Assembly (NCBI GenBank): GCA_020055645.1
Contig: CM034546.1
Location: 106,706,875-106,770,874 of the forward strand
From: Tomocerus qinae
Taxonomy: Eukaryota > Arthropoda > Collembola > Entomobryomorpha > Tomoceridae
DNA length: 64,000 bases
Direction: 5' to 3'
Shown here piece after piece: positions 48,001 through 59,256 of the stretch. Each line of letters starts with the position of its first letter. Positions within the stretch are counted from its first letter, which is position 1. Under the pieces are notes generated by a model, which did no database searches, had not been told where the DNA came from, and saw nothing but the letters and a program-made list of their open reading frames with translations. Position numbers and translations under genes: made by a program.

Positions 48001-51000
48001 GATGTTGATGTAATTCAGATCGCTTTACAGTCACCGCATTTACAGAGAGTTCATGATCAAGCTCGGATAATGGCCCAGGTGTCAAGCAATAGACTGTATG
48101 TTGAATGGAAGTAAGTTGAATGTGCAGTTACTCGGTGGCATAAATATTTCCAAGGATAGTAGGTATTGGTATTGTAGTAGAGGAAAATAAAAATTGTTTT
48201 ATGTACAGAAATGCAAATAGCGGACAATGGAAGCATCCCGAAAGCACGGTTTTATGTAGTGACCATGTTCATTCAGTAAAATTCGTTGGAAATAGAGGAA
48301 ATCATTTCATTGCCGCCTTAAGCGATGGATCTATTCAGGTAGAATGCAGTTTCTCATTTACATTTAAAAAATTGTAGTACAGAGGTAATTTAAAATATGA
48401 TTTTACTCTTAGTTGTGCGATTTGGAGTCTTCAGCTGTATGCTATACATTTTTCGGCCATACAGATTCAGTGCATTCCTTAAGTGTTTTTGAGTGCAAGT
48501 CGGCGTCCGGAAATAACTGTCTTCATAATCATAATGGTGGATCTGCTGCACAAGAGTTGTTGATATTCCTTTCGGCATCGGCTGACAAAACATGCAAGCT
48601 GTGGAATTTAAAACCAATTTTGGAAGAAGTAGAGTCGAGATCGCAAGAGTTAAAAACAGGCCGTCTTCTTGGTTCTTCTCCGTCACCTAAATTGCGGCCA
48701 GACCAATGGGCATTTGACCAACCGAAAGATGACTCATACATCACTTTTGGGTTCCACACTGCGCTAGTTTCTCACGCTGAATTTTCCATAGACGGCTCCC
48801 GCGTTGTTTCTACATCATTGAACGAAATTATGATATGGGATGCTTCCAACGGACAAATTCTGTCGAAAATTTCGCCTGCATTTCCTAATTTGACATTTCA
48901 AACGTGTCACTTTTCTCCGGAGAATCTTTCCAGTTATCTTGTGTGTTCTGCAGAGAATCATGTTGTTCTTCTATCTCCAGATAGGTCCTCTATTTATGCA
49001 AGCGTTGAAGCTCACCCAATGAACATTGTCCAGCTGCTTTTTATTTCAAGAACCTCCTTCTGTACTGTTAGTGAAAATGAAATAGGACTGTGGAAAGTTG
49101 TTAAAATTCCTAACAAAGTGAAAGCTACACGAAGTCGGAGTCTCAGTCCAAGAATTTTTGCCCCTGAAAAACCTCTTAACGGTTGTGCAAGAATCGAAGT
49201 CACGGAAGTCGACTCGCGTGCAATGAGCGAACCCGTACAAACTAAAAATTATGAAATAAGTGGATCTCGATTCGGAAACTTTTTATTACCAACAGCTTTT
49301 GATAACGGATTTACTTTGAGATCACCTTCAAACGAAACATTGGTATTCGACTCACTGGCTGTCCCTATTTCTAGTCGAAAACCATCTGCTACAAAATCGG
49401 ACTGTTTCCCTTCACTCATAGCTACTCAGATTGATAATGAATATTGTACTATTCAAGTGATCAGAGAAGAAATACTCACTCGTAACAGAGCGACTGGATT
49501 ATTTTTATCTGCAGCAACCACGTCAATGAATAGGGGAAAAGAACAGTTATTGGCCTGTGGAACTTCAGATCACAAAATTGTACTTTGGAAGCTACATGAA
49601 CGAATATGTGTAGGGGAATTCAGTAGCCACAATGGGTAAGGATAAGGATAACTTTTTCTCGTATTTCCCCAACCGTTTTTCATAATGGGATGTAATGAAT
49701 TTTATAATCTGAGCTCGGTTTTATGCTTTATCCTTCACTATTACAGTTGGGTGACCTGCTTGGACTTTTCTACAGTTGATATATGCACTTTGTTATCTGG
49801 AAGTGAAGATCATACAGTAATGATATGGGATCTGGAAAACGAGGAAAGAGGATTTAAGGAACCTCAGAAAAATGCACTCTTTTCGTCAGCATATGTCAGA
49901 AACTTTTCTACTCCAGGATATTTTGTATCGTTGTTTAGCACGGATAAAAATATAATTCAGGTTATAAGATTTTTAAACTGTTATTCGTGAAAGGTGGAAA
50001 CTGGAAGTAAATAATGACCTTAGATTTTTGAAATATTCCAGGTTTATCGAGATTATAAACGCATAGGAGAAACTGCCCATTTAGAGAATGAAATTTCAGT
50101 TGTTTGTGTATCTGAGTGCGGCTCTAAAGGAGCTGTTGGAAGTATTGACGGCAAAATTTATAGTATTACCGAAATACCAGGTGAACGAGTAGCTCGTATT
50201 CCTCTGGATCTAATTGGATCCCAAAATTCCTCCATTAGATGTCTAAATTTCAACCGTGCTGGTGATCTTTTAATATCTGGTTGTGCAACTGGGGGTGTCT
50301 TGGTAAGTAATATTTTATAGATAATCCTTTACATTTCTTAGTTTACAATTTTTAACACTTTTCTCTTGCAGATTTTCAAAAATTTTGTATTGTGTGAAAA
50401 GTTAAATGAATGCTCCAGCGTAGTTCTTCAATGCTATTTTCCTATCCACGGCTCAAATTTTATTGCTTGCTCTCAGGATGCAACCATTCAGGTATATCAT
50501 GTCATTATTCATTCTAAGAGAGTAAAATTCCGTTTGTATCAGTTGATTTTATTTGAGGCTCCAATTTAGACATTGAAAATGTACTTGTTTTATATCATAG
50601 ATTGTGGACATCAAATCATGTGAAATTGTTCGCACGTGGAAGGCAGAAACTAAACTATATGTAACCGTAACTTGTCTGGACTTCAATATAGAATCAAATA
50701 TTTTGGCTATGGGAACTACAGAAGACGGAGTCCTGTTATTGTACATTTCTCCCATTCCTCAGTTCTGTATAGCCAATCAGTTTTTACCATTGCGACACAA
50801 AATACCCATTAGAACTGTAGCTTTTAATCACGATGGGACCCAGCTAGCTATTGGGAACGACCATGGTCAAATCACGGTAATTATTTTAATTAGTTTAAAA
50901 CCCAACAAAAGTTAAAACTCAGTTTTAACGAGAAAATTGCTTTCAGATTTGGAATTTAACGAATCAACCATATCGAGAAGAAGCAGAGCTAGTTCTCCAT

Positions 51001-51465
51001 AAGTCCTGGGTTCGACATATCGTATTTTCTGCTCCGAGTTCCAGTGAAGCAAAGTGGCTTGTATCCTGCGGAGACAAGTTGGCATTTTGGTCTCTTGACA
51101 AAGTAATTTCGAATGCATATAAGCCATAAATGATAAGTTCAACTTCCATATTAAAACTTTCTCATTCAAATATTATTTCATTTTCTTTATAGCATGAAGA
51201 GAGAATTCGTACGACAAGTTTCATGGCCGAACGCCGCCGTCGTCGGTCTGGAGAACAAGTTAAACATTCAAAAATTCGTCTTTCTCTAGAAATACCTTAT
51301 GGAAATAAAATTGGGAGACAAGGTAAACGGGAGTTGCTTCAGCAATTTTCTTTCAGGGGTAATTTTGCACAGCGCGTTGTTTGCGATCCGTCATTTTCTA
51401 AGTTTGTAACAGTAGATGATACAGGAATATTCTATTTCCTCGAAGTCTTGAAAAGTGGTGCTTAG
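45021..51465 (+). CDS. APAF1: Apoptotic protease-activating factor 1 (CARD, NB-ARC, WD40)
   Basis: Apoptosome scaffold that recruits an initiator caspase. Eighteen exons: 45021-45173, 45250-45552, 45644-45704, 45840-45916, 46346-46411, 46507-46614, 46699-47193, 47286-47468, 47594-47833, 47923-48110, 48209-48338, 48413-49635, 49747-49960, 50042-50302, 50372-50491, 50601-50876, 50947-51102, 51193-51465, giving 1508 aa (human about 1248). CARD at 1 to about 92; linker ESGGVQCLPVVAVERKYL; Walker A GMAGSGKS at 173-180; Walker B VLDDVW at 257-262; sensor VTTRD with Arg281; GSP at 336-338; HDLQLDY from His463 where human Apaf-1 has its LHD motif. Two WD40 blocks fill the rest (SASADKTCKLWNL, SGSEDHTVMIWDL, AFNHDGTQLAIGNDHGQIT). 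The 1.2 kb exon 12 carries extra loops that account for the length. An in-frame TGA at 45018 fixes the start. AATAAA lies near 52059. Confidence 0.96.
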
Positions 51466-53721
51466 TCAACAATCTTGAAAGGGAACAAATAATGTCCATT
51501 AGTATCTATTAAGTCAGTTAATATGCAAATCAGTTTAATGAACCCAACGTTTTCCTACTTTTGTGCTAGTAGCAAGCTTTGTGCCATGATTAGCTTTGCT
51601 CTGAAAACGAAAGACTTGAATAGCCTACAAGTTAATAAGCCTGAATAAGCTTCATGTGATATAGTGGTATTGGCATATAGAAAATGACTCATTTAACGTA
51701 TACAGTTGTAGAATGTCTATTCAATTGTTAGGGTGTTAAAAGAATATACGAATCAGGATGACATATTTAACCGTATAGTACATAATTTACCTCAAAACTC
51801 AAACGGATAAAGCGATTCAATCAGTAGATAGGTGTACAATATTGACAGATGGTTATTACACTGTTGTGCAAAACATTCAAATATTTAGGTACCTTATTAT
51901 TACTTACTGCCACTGTTGTGTGTATTTTTCACGTTTTGTCTTTCAATCGATATGACTTCGGTAGTTTTCTATTCAGGTATATAGATGTAGAGAAGAAAAA
52001 TTAAGTAGCTCAGTAGATTATAATTGGACGATACAGTAATTAAGAGTGTAATGCCCTGAATAAAAGTAGTAAGTCTTGTTAGCATTTAGGATTATTATTA
52101 GAAGAACTGTATAGTTGTAGTTCGTAGATGTAAATTGAAGTTCGTTCATCGTATGAAAATGAAAATCGTATACAATTATACCATCGATTGAGTTACGTTT
52201 GGGAAAAATGCCCTTTTGATTAGGATGTCTTAGAGTTGGAACATTTCTATAATTTGAATGTTATGTTAGTCTCAAATAGGTCTGATCCAGATTGTCTGAA
52301 TGACAGGAAACATGTAGAACTTTTAGACATCTAATCTACATTATTATAGGGACTAGCACAGTTTTGTTTGTCTTATCTCTATGATTGCTATGTACAATGA
52401 ATGTTTAACATTCAAATTACGAAAAACATGAAATACTAAGCAAATCTCACATAATATAAGTCGTACCGTATACTTAATGTTTATTCATTTTTCGTTACCT
52501 ATTACTATGTAAAAGAAATCTTAACATTTAACAAATTTTATGTACAAAAATATCTTTTTCTAAAGGAGAAATTGTATTATAGCGGCGATTATAGTCCTTC
52601 ATGCTTTTGACCATTACCCTCTTCATCTGGGTTTTGATAAATATTTAATAGTATTTGTGTGTCAAACTGAAATGAAGATTCTAGCATTCCTAATAAAGTA
52701 ATAAAACAGTGTGCATGTACTAGGTACTTAACTCAACTATAGTTTTTCTCTTTTAACATATCCAATTTTAGTTTTCATTCCATACTATGGATGCATAAGA
52801 TGCATTGTTTGTGAGGCTTATCTTTTATGAACATCAAGTACTGACTTACTGTACATGATATTAATATTGTACTTTATTGGTATTCCCGTCTATTACAACT
52901 ACATAACTTGCCTATAATTGCAACTAAATTTTATATGTTTTGGAAACTAGCTATAAGAACACGAAACTTTATATCTACCTATTAATTAAGATTAGAAATA
53001 TTAATATTATTTAGTAAACACTTAAATTCAATTCTGTCAATGAAATGCCTTGTAATTTGATATGATTCTGACTGCTTGCCAAACAATCAATAAACACATA
53101 CTACTACTAAACTACATAACTTCACAACGTGATTATAATAATAAATAAACAATGGATATGCATTTTTGTGCAATATTATAATGTACACAAATAGGTTTAT
53201 AACTTTGTTTTGGGAGCTGTAAGTTTGGTGATATATTTCTGGAAAATTGTAATTGTATATATAGTAAAGGGGTATTTTGTAAGTATACGTCTGTCACTAT
53301 GCCATGTAGGAGAGTGGGAAATTTCTCCAATTTGTCTCAAACGAAAAGTCGAAAATGTGCATAGGTACCTTTGGCTTACCTCACTTGTGATTTGCAATAA
53401 TCGTTTCAAAGTATTTCCTTAAAAATGGGGTTGAAGGAAAATGGCTCAACAAAATAGTACTGTATTGTAATCTATAAATCCCTATAAGTTTAAAGTACAT
53501 GTAGACACAACCTTGCTTTTGAGGATTTAATAATAATTGACATCACTAAAATTAATATTTTTGTTATAAGCTTACAGATTAGTATTAAGTAAAGGGTTTA
53601 GGTTTTTCAGGTGAAATGGTGGAAAGGTAAAGAATTTAAAGGAAATAATAGTATCGTATCATTTATTATGGCTATTGCTATAAGTTCTTATAATAATAAA
53701 TGGGATCATTTGAGAAGAAAG
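51466..53721. other. 3' region of Apaf-1 and flank of the DIRS element
   Basis: Non-coding, AT-rich. AATAAA at 52059-52064 could end the Apaf-1 transcript. ORFs near 53.1-53.4 kb overlap on both strands and have no protein-like features. Confidence 0.5.
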
Positions 53722-53962
53722 ATTGAAAATTATTCGAGCCCCACCCGAAGGGTGGGGCGACGGATAATTGTAATTATCCGAGGTGTATGGAGACCCGAAG
53801 GTATCCATATACCAGTCATACATAGGTAGTTAGCTCATAGGTAGTAGCCAGAACCCGTCTCTTTAAAAAACAAAAAAATCTTAGCTGAGGACGTTTTCTA
53901 CGCCATGCGCATCTTTTTCTTCTCGCTCTCCTGCCGGCGGCGATAGCTCCCTTCCTCATAGT
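53722..53962 (-). repeat. DIRS 3' inverted terminal repeat
   Basis: 241 bp at the element's 3' end. The inner 163 bp pair with the 5' repeat; the outer 85 bp (53722-53806) are unique to this end but complementary to 54023-54107. That outer part holds two small palindromes: GCCCCACCC-GAA-GGGTGGGGC at 53738-53758 and CGGATAATTGTAATTATCCG at 53761-53780. Confidence 0.9.
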
Positions 53963-54022
53963 CCAAAAACCTAAATCGATGACTTTTTCCGAATAATTTA
54001 AGGGTGGGAATGGGTGGGAGCT

Positions 54023-54166
54023 GGATACCTTCGGGTCTCCATACACCTCGGATAATTACAATTATCCGTCGCCCCACCCTTCGGGTGGGGCTCGAATAAT
54101 TTTCAATTAATCCTTCGGTGTATTCCAACCCTCTGGTATCCATATACCAGTCATACATAGGTAGTT
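54023..54166 (-). repeat. DIRS internal complementary region
   Basis: Two adjoining blocks. 54023-54107 is the complement of the outer 3' terminal repeat (53722-53806). 54104-54166 is the complement of the outer 5' terminal repeat (58951-59012). The blocks meet at TTTTCAATTAATCC, where the AAT overlap equals the shared end trinucleotide. This is the splint expected to align both ends during circle formation in DIRS replication. Confidence 0.9.
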
Positions 54167-54435
54167 GTTTAAAACAAAAAGTCAGAGATTGGTACCTGGA
54201 TGTAAGCAAGTGATAATGCAAAATGTAATTTCAAGCGCAAGAATAGAATAATTCAAATTATACCATTAGCAACACAACATTTAGGATGAAATTTCTTTTA
54301 CAAATGGACATATTTATTTCACATGGATAAAGTATAAATTATAAATCATTTCATTGCATAATGCATCTTGGAAATTAATTCTTAGCCATCTAATTATAAG
54401 TTAATTCAAATGTTAAGCATAATCCTTTAAAATTG

Positions 54436-55370
54436 CTATTTGAGAGAAGACAATATCGAAGTTGCATACTTTCCTTCTTCAACAATTGGACGTCTATAGA
54501 ATTTCGCAAATACTCGCGAATTTTCTGTCCAACCCGCAGATTTAAATATAGTATTTATTGAAACACCATTGTCTTCCGCTTTAGAAGTTGATGCATGACG
54601 GAAGCTGTGGCTAGAAAATTGACTTGTATTAACTCCTGCTAAGCTCAGAACTTTCTTAAGCCACTTACTAATTGTCTGCGAGCTAGAAGCTCCATATGGT
54701 GCTTTTGTGGTAATTAAAAGATTATCTCCTTTTCTAAGAGGAGCAGACATATTGATATAAACTGACATACAATTAACAACGCATATAAGGGGTTTGTAAA
54801 CTTTTTAAAATTTAGCTGAAGCCCTTTTCCAGGTTTAGAAGCTTTTAAGCGACTTGAAATATTAATCGTTACAGTATCTTTTGAAAATACTACTTCCTTT
54901 AATTGAATTTTGGCTAAAGTTTGTACTCTTTGCCCTGAACAGAGGGCAAGTAATGATGCAAGTTTCATTGACAACATTCTAAAATTTAACTTATCGTTTT
55001 CCGCCCAAACAGAAAATAAATTTAAAACTATACTAGGATCCCAAGTCGTATCATATTTACATCGAGGAGGACGGAGTCGACCTACTCCTTTCAATAATCT
55101 AATAACCAATGGATGATTACCAATGGTATCACCGTTAAGTGGACCTAGGACTGTCGATAATGCAGATCTAGCTGAATTAATTGTAACGTAACTTGATCCC
55201 TCATCATACAAGCTCGTCAAAAAAGCAAGAATTAAATTAATTGAAGGCTTCCAAGGATCTTGATTTACAATTTTACAATATCTTACCCACTTTTTAATAG
55301 TACCTTCATATTGTTTCCATGTACCGTCAGAACAAGATGCTTTTAAAAGTTTTTGACAATTGTCGGTCAA
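54436..55370 (-). pseudogene. DIRS tyrosine recombinase, frameshifted
   Basis: Two overlapping frames, 55370-54714 and 54768-54436, together make a lambda-integrase-type recombinase. The N-terminal SAM-like domain has SDGTWKQYEGTIKKWVRYCK. The catalytic residues are visible: the first Arg in LCSGQRVQTLAK, HxxR in SSHSFRHAST, and the Tyr in VFAKFYRR. The frame changes between 54714 and 54768, after NPLYALLIV. The start overlaps the preceding RT stop by four bases. The enzyme would resolve circular DNA into the target without target duplication. The active-site set is complete, but the shift would truncate the protein before the HxxR motif. Confidence 0.9.
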
Positions 55371-57218
55371 CTCAATGTCGAACCCGAAAGTACTCCGACT
55401 GCTAGTGACAACGTCTTCGACAATGGATGGAGTCTATCATTATAAGGAAATGTTAGTTTAAATTTTCCTCTTTTCAAAATTATTATTTTGGAAACAGCCA
55501 ACTTAATAAAAATAGGATACCAAGCCTGAGTATCCCAATTAGGGACGACTACAATACCAGTCGCCTTTTCTTCATAAATCTTTTTAAGTACACGCCCTAT
55601 TAAGGCAAATGGGGGAAAGGCATAAAAGTAATCATTCCATTGAAGAGTGAAAGCATCTACACCTTCACTTTCAGGATCTGGATACCAAGAAAAGTACCGT
55701 TTACATTTAGTAGTATGTTGTGTCGCGAAAAGATCAATGACAGGCTTTCCTAAAATCCTAGTTATCTCGGTAAAAGAATGTTGATCTAGAGAGAAATCAT
55801 TTTCCTCAATACTAAGACGAGAAGCCTCATCAGCCAGAAAATTATCTTTTGTATTAATATATGTGGCAAAAATCCAGATGTTTCTAAACTGACACCATTT
55901 CCACAAATCCTTTGCATATAAGTGGTTTACTGGTGACCTACAGCCACCAAATCGATTTACATAAGCTATTCCTACGGTACTATCCATTTTTAATAGCACC
56001 TGACAGTTCCTGGCATCTGATAAATATGCTCTTATCCCATTAAACGCGGCAATAATTTCTAATGTGTTAATATGAAATGATTGTTGTTCCTTTGACCAAA
56101 ATCCACGAGTTATATTTCCTCGATATACAGCACCCCATCCTGTAGTGGATGCATCGGTCTCTAGAACATGTTCGTATATTTCTGACCGAATTAAATTTTT
56201 GGCCTCTGCTAATGCATTTATCCACCAAGCCATGTCTACTTTTGATTCAATACTAAACAAAAGTTTAGCTTTATAATTGCCATTAGAATTTAACAAACAG
56301 TTGGATTTGTCCATCTCCATTTGTCTAGTGTACATCATTGAATATGACACAGCTGGGACAGCTGCAATAAGACTGCCAATTAAAATGGCTGCATCTTCTA
56401 TAGTCGTCTCTACTTTGTTCATTTCAGACTTTAATAGTGACAAAAGCCGAACCTTTTTCTTATTTGGTAATTCGACCGTCATTGTTTCTGAGTTGAAAAT
56501 AAAACCTAAGTAACTAATTTCTGTTTTAGGGATTAAGTCAGACTTTTTGATATTAATTACCAAACCTAACTGGTTTAATAGGTCTATCGTGTTTTGAATA
56601 TTGTTTAAGCAATCCACTTTAGAATATTCCAACAGCAGTAAATCATCTAAATAAGCCACAGATGGTTACAGGCCTGATTATTTTTGTAAAAATTCGGGGC
56701 GCCGAACTCAGCCCGAATGGTAAACAAGAATATTCGTATAATATTCCTTTAAAACGAAATCGCAGATATTTTCTATCCTCCCTAGCAATCGGTACTAAAT
56801 GGTAAGCATCTTGCAAATCAATCTTTGCCATGAAGCAACCCTTGGTTATTAGTTTCTTTACAGTCCTGTAGTCCTCCATTTTAAAATGAGGACTTTTAAT
56901 ATAATTATTCAAATCCTTTAAATTAATAATAAGACGGCCCGATCCGTCACTTTTAGGTACTACAAATATTCTAGAAATAAACTGTCCTTCACATGGACTT
57001 ACAATTGATATAGCTCCTATTTCTAACAAATACCTCAGCAATCAATAATTTGACCTGTTTCCACACTACTATATTCTACCTCTATTGGTTCTTGGTTTTG
57101 TTGAGGGGCTCTAAAATGAATGGTAATTTATAACCTATAATTGCTGTTAAGACTTCTGAATCATTAGTAATATTATACCATTTATAATAAAAATTACATA
57201 AAGAAGCTGCCCGTACTT
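55367..57218 (-). pseudogene. DIRS reverse transcriptase / RNase H / MT region, broken
   Basis: The RT is spread over several frames. Upstream fragments at about 57218-57042 (ITNDSEVLTAIIGYKLPF; PIEVEYSS) precede 57041-56643 (FVVPKSDGSGRLIINLKDLN, CLPFGLSSAPRIFTK). 56659-55367 begins at the catalytic box AYLDDLL and continues through RNase H (LETDASTTGWGAVYRG, LADEAS) into VIDLFATQHTTKCKRYFSWY and YAFPPFALIGRVLKK, the methyltransferase-like region typical of DIRS elements. At least three frame changes are needed, and roughly a dozen residues seem missing between RPV and the YLDD box, so this RT is inactive. Confidence 0.88.
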
Positions 57219-58013
57219 TTATCTTTGATATTGGTTGTTGGGATGATATGTCTTTCGTCTCGCAAAATTCCCTCGTTGCATTCCTCGGAATTGGCCCCCT
57301 CCCCTCTGTAGAGGAGAGGGGTTTCGGAAGTTTAAATTCCTATTTCTAGTCCCGTTAAAATATGGAGAGAAACGATTTCCCCGAAAGTTTGACTTATAAC
57401 TTGGATTCCGAACAATATTGGCCGTAGACCTTGAGGACTTAAGCAGATCAGAAATATTGTCGCCAAAAAGCCATTCGGTTGAAGGAATTTTTGCTGAACA
57501 TATCCCCACGAATTCTCTATTGAGGGAAGGCTTGATATCCTGTTTCCTCTTTTGATTTATATCTTGGGACAGATATCCTAATACAGATGACGTTTCCATT
57601 GATAATTTAAGAAGCTCATCTCGCATAGATTTTGACATCTGTTCCTTAGATGTAAATATCTTTTCTGCAATTAAAGTCATTCCAACGGCAGCCATTGACA
57701 CATATTGTTGCTGTTGCTGTTGGGCAAAATCATTTTGTCGTATTTTTGGCGGCAAAGATGGCCAAATTTCCGTATTCACCCGGGGGACTGACAGAGCTTT
57801 ACAATTTGATGGAACCTTGAATTGTTCCTTGAATTTTACGATATTATTCTTCAGATTATTTTGTGCGTGTAAGCGGTTGACTGATTCCGCAACATCCGTA
57901 TTTATTTCAGTGCCATATTCTGAGATAGGCTGAGTAATGTTAAGAATTTCAATAAGATCTTCATCAACTGGGGTGCCTGCGGCAATTCCCAAAATATAAT
58001 TTCGTAAAGACAT
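57219..58013 (-). CDS. DIRS gag-like ORF, main part
   Basis: Open frame of 264 codons with start MSLRNYILGIAAGTPVDEDL. It has a helical middle section and a C-terminus rich in Arg, Asn and Gly (RGNRFSPYFNGTRNRN, GGGQFRGMQRGNFARRK), as in nucleic-acid-binding capsid-like proteins of DIRS elements. There is no zinc knuckle. It precedes the RT in the usual DIRS order. Confidence 0.7.
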   Translation of the reverse strand: MSLRNYILGIAAGTPVDEDLIEILNITQPISEYGTEINTDVAESVNRLHAQNNLKNNIVKFKEQFKVPSNCKALSVPRVNTEIWPSLPPKIRQNDFAQQQQQQYVSMAAVGMTLIAEKIFTSKEQMSKSMRDELLKLSMETSSVLGYLSQDINQKRKQDIKPSLNREFVGICSAKIPSTEWLFGDNISDLLKSSRSTANIVRNPSYKSNFRGNRFSPYFNGTRNRNLNFRNPSPLQRGGGQFRGMQRGNFARRKTYHPNNQYQR

Positions 58014-58053
58014 TTTAAGTAAATTAGACTGACAAAAAAATCAACAAAATATC

Positions 58054-58332
58054 TTAGATAGAAATTGTATTACATTCCGAATCTGTTGATTTCGACATCA
58101 GCTTTGCAATAGGATCATCAAACTCTCCTTGTGCATTATCTTCGAGGACATCTGATTGCTCACCAATAACATCATTTCCATTTTTCATGTTGTTTAAGAG
58201 ATCAAAAACTTGATTTATTTGGTTAGGTACATCTTTTAATGCCCGTAATGCGTCAGAATGTTGTTTAATGTTTTCATTCATTGAAGTCACTTCCTTACGA
58301 AGTTGTGTAACTGAATTTTTCTTTGGGGCCAT
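58054..58332 (-). CDS. Short coiled-coil ORF at DIRS 5' end
   Basis: 92 codons from MAPKKNSVTQLRKEVTSM; heptad-like (NQVFDLLNNMKN) with an acidic C-terminus. It lies 40 bp before the gag-like ORF and may be its detached N-terminal part or a separate leader protein. No family is recognised. Confidence 0.5.
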   Translation of the reverse strand: MAPKKNSVTQLRKEVTSMNENIKQHSDALRALKDVPNQINQVFDLLNNMKNGNDVIGEQSDVLEDNAQGEFDDPIAKLMSKSTDSECNTISI

Positions 58333-58409
58333 TTTTGCTTTATGACTGACCCTTTTAATAAAATATATATCATATTATTAGTATAGTGGTTCAGGTTTAT
58401 ATTATTGTA

Positions 58410-58635
58410 TATCCGTGACTACGTCATCGGAAAAGGCATAAGGACAAATGACACAGTCATTCCTTGCCTTCTATAAATGTTCAAATAATTTTGATAAACA
58501 TTTGCACTTCAGTTGTCAGATATTGACACTTTATTTATTTATATTTAATAGCAGTGACCACGTCATCTGCCTATCAATCCGTGACCTCGTCATCGGATGA
58601 GGCAACATAGTAAGTGGGTGACTACGTCATTCCCT
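58410..58635 (-). promoter_or_regulatory. Four CRE/AP-1-like sites in DIRS leader
   Basis: The motif GTGACNNCGTCAT occurs at 58415-58428, 58554-58567, 58581-58594 and 58618-58631, always in the same orientation, between the 5' terminal repeat and the first ORF. The half sites TGAC and GTCA recall bZIP (CREB/AP-1) targets. This is a candidate internal promoter or enhancer; function is inferred only from repetition and position. Confidence 0.5.
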
Positions 58636-58819
58636 GCCTCTTCAATGTTTATTTTAAAAATTTTGCAGTATGACGATGATTTTTACTTACCCCTTAGTCC
58701 TTAGGTCATCTACTGGGTCATCTGACATGGTTGAGGTCACTTAGAGTAGCTATCTTCGAAAGGTCACGCAGTAACGCTGGAGAGCTTTTGAGAACCGGTT
58801 CCTGTCTACCGTCAAATGA

Positions 58820-59012
58820 ACTATGAGGAAGGGAGCTATCGCCGCCGGCAGGAGAGCGAGAAGAAAAAGATGCGCATGGCGTAGAAAACGTCCTCAGCTA
58901 AGATTTTTTTGTTTTTTAAAGAGACGGGTTCTGGCTACTACCTATGAGCTAACTACCTATGTATGACTGGTATATGGATACCAGAGGGTTGGAATACACC
59001 GAAGGATTAATT
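58820..59012 (-). repeat. DIRS 5' inverted terminal repeat
   Basis: 193 bp at the start of the element in its own orientation. Positions 58820-58982 are complementary to 53800-53962 in the other terminal repeat (163 bp, essentially identical). The outer 30 bp, including CACCGAAGGATTAATT, are absent from the other end but present in the internal complementary region. Confidence 0.9.
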
Positions 59013-59256
59013 GTATGCAATATGAATTTCCTGCCAATATTAGTCTCTCGAATAAATGCTAATGTATAATAAATGAAACCAAGTTCTGTCCAAAGTCTAG
59101 TTCTATGTTAACTCAATTAGAATACCTCAAATAGCAATGAATAGTATAATATATCTGTGTTTGATGCTTGTGTGTATGAATCAATGAAGCTAATGCAAAT
59201 TCTTCTATTGTTGTTAAATGTTCTTTGAAAAGAAATAAATGATTTATTAACGCATT

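Larger units (their letters stand above)
53722..59012 (-). mobile_element. DIRS-type tyrosine-recombinase retrotransposon
   Basis: A 5.3 kb element read on the minus strand: gag-like ORFs, reverse transcriptase with RNase H and the DIRS-associated methyltransferase-like region, then a tyrosine recombinase. It lacks LTRs and an integrase of the DDE type. Instead it has split inverted terminal repeats (58820-59012 and 53722-53962) and an internal complementary region at 54023-54166. No target duplication is seen, as expected for DIRS integration. The ends share an AAT trinucleotide with the internal junction. Coding regions contain frameshifts, so this copy is not autonomous. Confidence 0.93.

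Noticed and set aside
53722..54166. Independent foldback element beside the DIRS copy
   Set aside because: All of its arms are accounted for as the DIRS 3' terminal repeat and internal complementary region.
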